Assembly: GCA_041657585.1 (NCBI GenBank) | Contig: JBBABP010000020.1 | Span: 1-16,605 of the forward strand | Direction of reading: 5' to 3' | DNA length: 16,605 bases | Origin: JBBABP01 sp041657585 | GTDB taxonomy: Bacteria; Patescibacteriota; Gracilibacteria; Absconditabacterales; Absconditicoccaceae | Shown here: in pieces, positions 9,881 through 16,605 of the stretch | How positions within the stretch are numbered: the first letter of the stretch is position 1 | Layout: each line of letters begins with the position of its first letter | Notes under the pieces: generated by a model | Databases searched by the model: none | What the model was told of the DNA's origin: nothing | The model's input: the letters and a program-made list of their open reading frames with translations, nothing else | Program-made: the position numbers and the translations under genes

Positions 9881-10972
9881 TTATAGCATATTGATTATAT
9901 CTAGATATTTTTGTGCTTGTGTATTTCGATCATATTTTTTGATAACTTCCTGTGCTTGATTATGTAACATGGTTAGTGATTCTTCATGTACTAATGAGTT
10001 GAACATGGCAATATATGTCTTACTATCGTTATTCTGATTTATAAACTTATTGAATATCGTATCTTCAAGCATATCCATATGACATTTCTGTGAGATGACA
10101 GGAATACAACCAAAACTCATGGCTTCCAGAATTACCAAAGGTTGTCATTCATAATACGAGGGGAGAAAAATCACATCAGCTGTTCACATCAATTCATAGA
10201 GTGTCTTCCTTTCCAATTTTCATAGAGCTTTGATATTTATTTGAGTACTGTTATATTCATTCCCTATTATATAAAATACAATATTTTTCTTTGATAATTG
10301 TTGGGCTGTTTCCTCTAAAATCTTGATTCCTTTCCTTGCATGGTCGTTTGAGATGAACAATACTTTCAATCATTCATGTTTTTTGTCTGTCGGTGAAGAT
10401 AATAGTATCGGATCATATCAATTATAGATCACTCTTATCTTCTCTTTATTCAATCCATAGTATTCTATCAATTCATGTAACAGATATTTGGATAGGGTTA
10501 TTACAAGATCAGATTTCTTGAGTACATATTTGGATGCTATATTATTTAATCGCAGAAAACAGTAATATTTTGTTTTTTCTATGATATTGTTGAATTTTAT
10601 ATATGTAGCGTATTTGATTAAAGATTTGGTAGCTCAATGAATTATCGAGATCAAAGTAAATTTTTTCTTGTGAAATAGCAGATACCAAGCTGAAGCTCAC
10701 ATGTTATCTATCAAAATGTCTATTTCATACTGTTTCAGGAATTTCTTTAATTTAAATATGAAGAAAAAGAAATTAAATCATAAAAAATTCGGTGTCTTTA
10801 TGGAAATATACGTTATCTTTCATTTTTTTACTGTTTCTGTGTGATTTCCTGTGAAAATAAATGAAACTTCATGTTCTTCTGCTAGTTTTTCACCGATCTC
10901 TTTGGTGACTTTTTCCGCTCAGGATCATTTATCAGGGTTATAAAGCGATATAATCGCTATTTTTCTTGTCAT
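9881..10972 (-). CDS. GT4 family glycosyltransferase (GT-B fold)
   Basis: 363 residues. The start AIISLYNPDKGSGAEKVTKE (6-25) holds the glycine loop and GAE motif of the acceptor domain. RVIYNGYDP marks the linker strand and FLPSYYEGQPLVILEAMS, with E275 and E283 of the EX7E motif, marks the donor site. CGA at residue 349 is in KKYD-x-NTQAQKYL, the C-terminal helix where GT4 proteins usually have a conserved Trp (F/Y-S/D-W); this supports CGA=Trp. Known role: transfer from an NDP-sugar to a growing lipid-linked glycan with retention. It begins 9 bases after the stop of the GT2 gene upstream and converges on the plus-strand GT2 with a single-base gap. Confidence 0.92.
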
Positions 10973-10981
10973 ATATGTACA

Positions 10982-12337
10982 TTATTCTTTAAAAAATCTA
11001 TATGCTATTGTTTTTATGAAAATAGGAATTATAGCTATAATGAATGTTATTGTTCATACTACTAGAGCTACTATTATCCTTAGTATCTTTGTTGGTTCAA
11101 ATCTGTTCTTGTTTTGAAATATTGATATATCAGCAGTATTTTTAACTATATCAAATTCGTTTATGGCTACTATCTTTTTGGATAGGAGAGCTACGGGATA
11201 TAGAGGTGAATTTATATTTGGTATTACTATTCATTTTTTTAGAAATGCAGATAGTTTTGTTGATCGTTGCATATATTCTAGATCCTGATTCGTAAATCAG
11301 CTTATTCATATTCAACTAGGTGCTGTCCCTCATATTACAAATAATCCATCAGCATAATCATGTATTTTATCTATGGGTGTTGTCAATTCTTTTTCATTTT
11401 TAGCGGTGCCTGTGGGTGGTCTATATAATTGTAGTATTCTATTCAATGATAAATCAAGCGTTTTACGTGCAAAAAGAAAATCCTTGATAGCCAGATATAT
11501 TGCTTTCAAGTCATTTCCTGATTTTCCGAAAAACAATTTAGTATATGATGATCGAAAGTACATATAGAGGAGTATCATGTTTATTATCGATAGTTTCTTT
11601 GTCGTCTTTATGAGCCATAGCATATTTCTTCGTGCAAAATATATCCGCCAAGAACTCCGGTTGTTTTTTTTTAAATAAGGATGAAAATGCCTTTTGTTGG
11701 TTATGATTTTTTTATATCAATATTTTTTGATCATTTTCTCTATTCTTGGTTCCCATTCACCATCTCATCCTCTTGTAAAGTATCTAGGATCAATTGTTCA
11801 ACAATCTTTGAGAAAATTTGTGGGATAGCACATAAATTGATATGAACATGAGTGTGGTTGTGGATAATTTATAACTGAAGTAAGGTATCATAAACTTTTT
11901 TTATTCATTTTTCTATATACGATAGAAAAAGCTTGATCATCCAAAAACACCACATCATCTTCAACGAGGAAAACATAATCATATCATCTATCTACTGCAT
12001 ATTCCAATCATAGAGAATCACATCCATCTGTTCATAGATTCGCTGTAGTAGTAACTACTATTATATTATTGTTTTTTAACTCTTTAGCAAAATTCATCTC
12101 TATACCTTGGGAATTGTCGATGATTACAAAATCGAATTCTTCGCTATTTTCTTCTTTGGAAATATATTCAGAAAGTATATGAATATTCTCTGTTGATTTA
12201 AAAAAAATACATACTATCGCTGTTTTATTCTTTCTTTCATATCTTATCTTCTCTTCTTTTTTCAAAAAATCTTTTCGATTCTTCCATCTCATAGTTCATT
12301 CTTTAGTATTCTCTAATATATAATCAGGGAGTGTCAT
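10982..12337 (-). CDS. GT2 glycosyltransferase with C-terminal extension and terminal membrane segment
   Basis: 451 residues. The GT2 core has TAIVCIFFKSTENIHIL (39-55), VIIDNSQG (71-78) and VFLVEDDVVFLDD (122-134), followed by DPRYFTRGGDGEWEPRI, as in rhamnosyl/galactofuranosyl-type GT2 enzymes. After about residue 240 the family normally ends near 300; here a further part follows, with GLFVIGGTAPSGIGISGFTN and a strong membrane segment near residues 415-440, then a short basic tail. I chose ATG 12335-12337; M16 (12290-12292) is an alternative. Six codons are CGA/CGG, three clustered at residues 227, 231 and 236; position 236, before the RN pair, tolerates Trp, and the others are uninformative. 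The gap to the methyltransferase upstream is 2 bases. The sugar is unknown. Confidence 0.85.
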
Positions 12338-12339
12338 GT

Positions 12340-13071
12340 TTATTGCTTTTTAGCTAAAATGATAAGATTTAGATACGTATTTTTCCTATTTGGCAGTATG
12401 GCAGATAGTATTGTCCCAATCAAATTTGTCGGAAATATAAAAATGATTGATAAAATTCATTTGATGATATTGTTTTTGAAAAACAGTATTAAATCAAAGA
12501 AATAACAGTTTATTAGCTGAAAGATAGTCTCTATATATGTTCATTTCTTATCTATTTTTTCTACAATAAATCAATTTCTTTCCAAAACGTTTTTCATGCC
12601 AAAACTCGTGTATCTTCAGAAGTCATAGGGTACTTCGTGTTCTCATAAAATAAACGGTATTGTGATTAAGATTGTTCATTCTTTCTTAAGTACTCTATGT
12701 AATTCTTTTACAACAGCATCTATATCAAATACATGTTCAAATACCTCTGATGCTAAAGTAGCATCGAAGGAGTTGTCTTCAAACGGTATTTTTTTTCAAT
12801 CATAATATATATCTATATTTTCCGATACATGACTATGTCAGCTTTTTTCTATATCTACTCATATATACTCCTGATAGGTAAATAGCTCTTTATATGGCTT
12901 CTGACCGCATCCGAAATCTAAGATGCTTCATTTTAAGAATTTACTGTTGTTCTTTATTCAAGTATAGATTCATTTTCTGATAAAATACGTTGGATTTATA
13001 AAAAAAGAAATAATATTTGGTTCAAATAAACTTTTTCTAATTATTTTTTCTAGTGATGTGATTATTTTCAT
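12340..13071 (-). CDS. class I SAM-dependent methyltransferase (Methyltransf_11 type)
   Basis: 243 residues. SAM-binding motif I is ILDFGCGQKPYK (50-61), D73 ends strand 2 in YIGVDIEKS, and ASEVFEHV (107-114) with ELHRVLKKEGTILITIPF is the usual post-motif region. EHEVPYDFGRYT resembles the PxDxxRYT element seen in glycan-cluster methyltransferases. The C-terminal 60 residues hold two hydrophobic stretches (about 172-185 and 195-222) that could attach it to the membrane. No zinc-knuckle is present, unlike its two neighbours. The spacing to the GT2 gene is TAA-ac-ATG. It probably methylates a sugar of the glycan; the position is unknown. Confidence 0.9.
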
Positions 13072-13097
13072 AATGATCTATTAATCGTAAAATACAA

Positions 13098-14000
13098 CTA
13101 TATATTTCCATTCTTTTTGAAAACTCATATATGAGTGTGTCATTTAACGATAAATTTTCTCTCATCAAAAATAGATGGTCATCTAAAATACAATCGAATT
13201 TTTTGGAGTTTAGCAAAAAGATTCATTAATCTACCTTGTGGAAGATCTTGACCATAATAAATATAGTGCAGAAACGACCAGTATGATAAACTTTCCTCAA
13301 AATAATCGATCATTTCAATGTTGTATTTCTTTAAAGATTCAAAAGATTCCTTTGTCCACCATAATGGATGGTGGGGTGGTAAATTTAAGAAATCCCAGGT
13401 TGTTCATAAATATCAATGCGGGTTGGGAACTGCGAGTATAAAGATTCATCACTCTTTTAGCAGATTATGGACTCTTTTGATCATGCCGTCAGCGTCATTT
13501 ATGTGTTCAAATACTTGGAATGTAACAATCATATCATATTTTCAATATTCGTTCTTATTGTCTAAATCTATTATCTTTATTCATTTTTTTGTACATTTTT
13601 CTAATGCTGATTTATTTAATTCATTGCCTGCTATTTCATTGACTATATGTTGTAGTTTTTCAAGGAAATATCAGTTAGCACATCAAATTTCTAATAATGA
13701 ATCAGGTCTGTATTTCTTTATAAGATCAAGTGCTTTATTAAAATCCCATTTCTGAGTACTGTAATACTTATCTCCTGCTGATATTTTAGCATAATATTCA
13801 CTGTCTCATTCGATGATGTAATCAAAAAATATCAATCAGCAATCAATGCATTCTAATCTTTTAATTTCTTTCAGCTCTCAAAAAAAATGTCTTACTTTTA
13901 TCTTTGAACTATATTCTTTTATAATCTTTGAAACATTTATTCTCTCCAGCATAAAATATTTTTTTGAATTGCATAATGGGCAACATTCGTTTTTTTTCAT
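13098..14000 (-). CDS. SAM-dependent methyltransferase with N-terminal zinc-knuckle
   Basis: 300 residues. Four cysteines in two pairs, C7-x2-C10 (CPLC) and C51-x2-C54 (CIDC), resemble the N-terminal zinc-binding module of sugar methyltransferases. Motif I is LLEIGCANGYFLE (102-114), with both conserved glycines as TGA, and FQVFEHI plus LLKEGGIFILAVPNPHG follow. PPHHPLWWTKES is an element seen in this group, and both its Trp codons are TGG. CGA near residue 271 (QKI-x-LYF) is undecided. I chose the ATG at 14000 because CPLC follows directly; an in-frame ATG at 14075 would add 25 unconserved residues and cover the best promoter candidate. Ends at TAG. Confidence 0.9.
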
Positions 14001-14021
14001 GGAATAATATTTGAAATAAAA

Positions 14022-14050
14022 TTTATATGAATGGTGAATTTGTAACTCAA
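14022..14050 (-). promoter_or_regulatory. candidate sigma70-type promoter for methyltransferase and downstream genes
   Basis: On the minus strand TTGAGT (14050-14045) is separated by 17 bases from TATAAA (14027-14022), ending 21 bases before the ATG at 14000. It lies in the largest minus-strand gap (14001-14091), which supports an internal promoter, but AT-rich chance matches are common. Confidence 0.38.
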
Positions 14051-14091
14051 ATATCTTTGTTTTGTATATAATCAACCAAAGGTATTATATT

Positions 14092-14958
14092 TTATTTTGT
14101 TAATATAAATCATATCTGATTGGTTTTTCATATTAGGGTTGCATATATCCTATAGAGTATGAATACTACTTTCATAATGCTATATGATTTTTTTCCTAAA
14201 TCTTTATTTCTCCAGACATATCAATCATATATTAATCATTGGGGTAGATATTTGTATTCTACAATACTGAATCATCATTTTTTTAATAACAATGTGGCAC
14301 TTTTTAAAGTATGTACTATCACATGTCTTGGAATATCTCTTTCTAATACATAAGGACCTAAATATTTTGAAGACATACAATCTATATTGGGTGTTGTTAT
14401 GATTACTTTCCCTCATTTTTTCAATAGATTATATATTTTTTTTAATGATCATTCCGGATCTTCCATATGTTCTAGAGAGTGGGCAAGATATATCACATCA
14501 AATTGTAATCATCAGAAATCAGTGTCTGAAATATTTGGTCCGTAGAATATATTTCATTTTCTTACTAGTTCTCCTATATCGAAACCATATGCCTTCCATC
14601 ATCTTTTTTGCATAGTACCAAGACTGGGTCAATCTCCACATCAAACATCCAGAAAATATCTTCATCCTCATTGTTCTTTTGGTAAACCAAATTTTCTTCC
14701 TACTGAAAACATGTTTCTTACTATATCCATTATTTTATCTTTTAATGTTTTTTTGTCTTCAACAGCATGATAGGCTGAATAGGTTGATGGATACCATGTC
14801 ATAATTTCTTTCTTGTCAGGTATAGGATCTACCATTTCTACTCAACAGTTTATACATTTTACAATGGTATATACTTTATCTGAAGAGTGATGCATATAAT
14901 CTTTCCCTGTATGTGCTATTTTCAATTTTCATCCACAAATGAAACATTTTTCTTCCAT
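14092..14958 (-). CDS. SAM-dependent methyltransferase with N-terminal zinc-knuckle (second copy)
   Basis: 288 residues. The cysteine pairs C5-x2-C8 (CFIC) and C35-x2-C38 (CINC) mirror the neighbouring gene. Motif I is FLDVGCGDGPSLG (102-114), where two glycines are TGA; GFDIGE follows, then LAHSLEHMEDPEGSL and LLKKGGKVIITTPN. This is the COG2227/Methyltransf_23 layout used on nucleotide- or lipid-linked sugars. Sequence similarity to the gene at 13098-14000 is limited to shared motifs, so they are related family members rather than a recent duplication. No in-frame CGA or CGG is present. Followed by 91 bases that hold a promoter candidate; preceded by a 56-base gap with nothing recognisable. 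Confidence 0.9.
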
Positions 14959-15014
14959 AGTTTTTATTATATATATAAATATTTTTTGATGTATTGTTTA
15001 TGTTATAGAATAGA

Positions 15015-15698
15015 TTATTTAGTATACAGTACATTGCATACTTTATCTATATCAAAGTCTTCTTTGGCTATTTCATCATAAATATCTAAAAGTTTGGTGA
15101 TCGGTATTTTTTTGTAGTTTATTTTTATGAGTTTTTCAATGATTTCATCAGAGAACCTGTGTTTTATAAGTTTTGCAGGAACTCATCAAACTATTGCATA
15201 CGGAGGTACAGATTTGGTGACGACAGAATATGCCGCGATGATTGCTCATTGTCATATAGTGATTCATGACATGACTTTGGCTCAGGTTCAAATCCATACA
15301 TCATCTCATACTTCTATTCCTCCATTGCTATAATATTCTCTTGATTCCACTCAAGGTATTTTGTTCATAATGCCCAAAGGATATGTTAAGAGATTTTTAT
15401 ACTTATGGTTGCCTCATAATATGAATGTGACATCATGAGCGATAGAACAATAATCTCATATACTCAGTGACTCTCATGGATGTCCTCGCATTTCTACATC
15501 TATAACTCAATAGGTATATCTTCATATTTTTACATTCTTTAAACTAAAAAAATCTATAGATGATGCTGGGTACTTTGGTATAGTATGATTGTGATGGTTT
15601 TTTATCCTATATTTTAAAACAAAAAAAATAAATGCTATCGGTTTGAATAACTTGCTCAAAACATATCTGATGGCTTTGAAAATATACCCTAATTTCAT
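15015..15698 (-). CDS. CatB-type hexapeptide-repeat O-acetyltransferase
   Basis: 227 residues. After a hydrophobic N-terminus (about 20-30) the left-handed beta-helix region runs from about residue 56 to 170, with IGDYCSIAHDVTFILGGNHK (80-99, putative catalytic H98), VGDDVWIGTGAKVMSGITIG (130-149) and the closing YAIVGGVPAKLIKHRF (167-182). This is the xenobiotic/CatB acetyltransferase group, often found in glycan loci, where it transfers acetyl from acetyl-CoA to a sugar hydroxyl. CGA at residue 71 lies in VEM-x-GHPGESLSIG, where relatives often have a W-G-E element, again favouring Trp. Gaps are 56 bases to the methyltransferase and 73 bases to the flippase. The target sugar is unknown. Confidence 0.9.
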
Positions 15699-15771
15699 AT
15701 ATATAATGAATCAATAAAAGTTGTATTCTGTGGGTGTTTATACTAGTTTTTATTCTTATGATTTCAATCTT

Positions 15772-16605
15772 TTATCTTGATTTCCTTATCGCACTAAACT
15801 CTTTTTTCATCAATACTATGCTTTTATAGTTTATCCCTGCAATGCATATATAGTATCCGATACAGATTATTATAAAATAGAATAAGTTTTCGTATCTATG
15901 TATATCTTCTAAAATAAACACTTTGTTTTTTATATAATATATTGTCGCTGATAATATTCCTATGCTTATGAGATTTTTGATTAGATACCGTCGATCGAAA
16001 CTAATTTCCTTATCTTTGTCTATTTCCCTGTAGCTCATACAACACAACATGATCCATGATATCATCATTGCTGCTACGGCTCCGATAACTCCCCATACTT
16101 GTATGAAAATCAGGTTAAGGACAATGTTGGTAATAAGTGCTATGAATATTATCTTCGCTCTTGCTTTGACTTTGCCCATACCTGCTAAAAATCAGAAGTT
16201 GATACTAAATAACACGTAAAATATCAAGAATGCTCACGAATACGATAGAAGCTGTCATGAATAGGTGAACTTCTGTCCGAATAATATGGTCGATATGACT
16301 GGTCCAAGAACGAGAAACAATCCTGATACGCTCAAGGCAAACAGTGAAAAATACTTATAGAGGACATTTTTTAATACAATTATCTTATCGTGTTGCTTTT
16401 TCTCGATCAATTCTGTAGTGAGAGGGAAGAGGTAACTAAAGATTGGGCCTGTAATTACTGTGAAAGAGAGAACCAGACTCAGATAGTTTGCATAATATCC
16501 TGCCGTTTCCGCTCATAGGAAATATATTACGAATTGCTGGTCCAGTTGTGAGAGTAATATGGTCACATTTATTCATATAAACACCCAAAAGGCGTACTTC
16601 ATCTG
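15772..16605 (-). CDS. Wzx-like polysaccharide flippase, C-terminal part (5' partial)
   Basis: 277 residues are visible, open at the window's right edge and ending at TAA (15774-15772). About eight hydrophobic segments are present, including LDQQFVIYFLGAETAGYYAN (residues 21-40), FLAGMGKVKARAKIIFIALI and QVWGVIGAVAAMMIS. The pattern of a charged D-x-x helix start, ETAGYY, and GAVAA in a later helix is that of MOP-superfamily flippases (PF01943/PF14667 type). Known role: moves undecaprenyl-linked oligosaccharide across the membrane. It heads the visible minus-strand run, upstream of acetyl- and methyltransferases. Adjacent CGA-CGG codons in SFD-x-x-YLIKN (16010-15996 area) could be W-W rather than R-R; this is not decisive. 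Confidence 0.87.

Noticed and set aside
9897..9908. Palindrome ATATCTAGATAT as a terminator at the convergent junction
   Set aside because: It has no loop, almost no G/C and lies inside the GT4 coding region; it is too weak to call.
13318..13755. Plus-strand open frame of 145 codons
   Set aside because: It lies antisense to the zinc-knuckle methyltransferase, whose full motif set is on the minus strand.
13878..14075. Earlier start (14075) for the zinc-knuckle methyltransferase
   Set aside because: The extra 25 residues look unlike family members, CPLC follows the 14000 start closely, and the extension would cover the best promoter candidate.
15699..15771. Promoter in the gap before the acetyltransferase (TTGAAA and TATAAA, minus strand)
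   Set aside because: The spacing is 19 bases and the DNA is very AT-rich; not better than chance.
1..16605. Reading the window as degraded pseudogenes under the standard code
   Set aside because: TGA is the only interruption, it always falls in frame at glycine positions, and there are no matching frameshifts or TAA/TAG interruptions. Decay would not be so selective.
1..16605. Mycoplasma/Spiroplasma-type code with TGA=Trp
   Set aside because: TGA lies on invariant glycines (GGAGF, TGAGD, GLGSSSS), while conserved Trp positions carry TGG or CGA.

Overview
The window is AT-rich and looks like a surface-glycan locus from a Candidate Phyla Radiation bacterium that uses altered genetic codes. 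Under the standard code every gene is broken by in-frame TGA. Reading TGA as glycine restores 17 continuous, mostly overlapping or tightly packed genes that cover about 97% of the window. TGA falls exactly on invariant glycines, for example the Rossmann GGAGF, GHMP-kinase GLGSSSS and PfkB TGAGD motifs, while conserved tryptophans use TGG. In addition, in-frame CGA codons fall at places where the families have a conserved Trp. TGA=Gly together with CGA/CGG=Trp is the combination of NCBI table 37 (Absconditabacterales, formerly SR1), so that is my assignment. All stops are TAA (14) or TAG (3).

Left half, plus strand (1-9879): the 3' end of a membrane GT2 glycosyltransferase; an NAD-dependent sugar epimerase; two sugar kinases of the heptose-phosphate type (a GHMP kinase like HddA and a PfkB kinase like the HldE kinase domain); a GT9 heptosyltransferase-like enzyme carrying a 7-bp tandem repeat; then a Gtr-like module made of a GtrB/DPM1-type GT2, an FAD/NAD(P)-binding oxidoreductase, a GtrA-family membrane protein and a large polytopic membrane protein that resembles GT-C glycosyltransferases; and finally a soluble GT2.

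Right half, minus strand (9881-16605), read from right to left: the C-terminal part of a Wzx-like flippase, a CatB-type O-acetyltransferase, three SAM methyltransferases (two with N-terminal Cys-pair zinc-knuckle motifs), a GT2 with an unusual C-terminal extension and terminal membrane segment, and a GT4 glycosyltransferase. The two gene runs converge with a single base between stop codons at 9879/9881.

Together the genes can make and activate unusual sugars (epimerase, kinases), assemble a lipid-linked glycan (GT2, GT4, GT9), flip it (Wzx, GtrA) and decorate it (polyprenyl-phosphate sugar transfer, methylation, acetylation). In an organism thought to live attached to other cells this is plausibly the cell-surface or S-layer glycan; that role is inference. 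No gene-free stretch exceeds 100 bases. I found no RNA genes, insertion sequences or CRISPR arrays. None of the 15 complete genes has a recognisable Shine-Dalgarno sequence.
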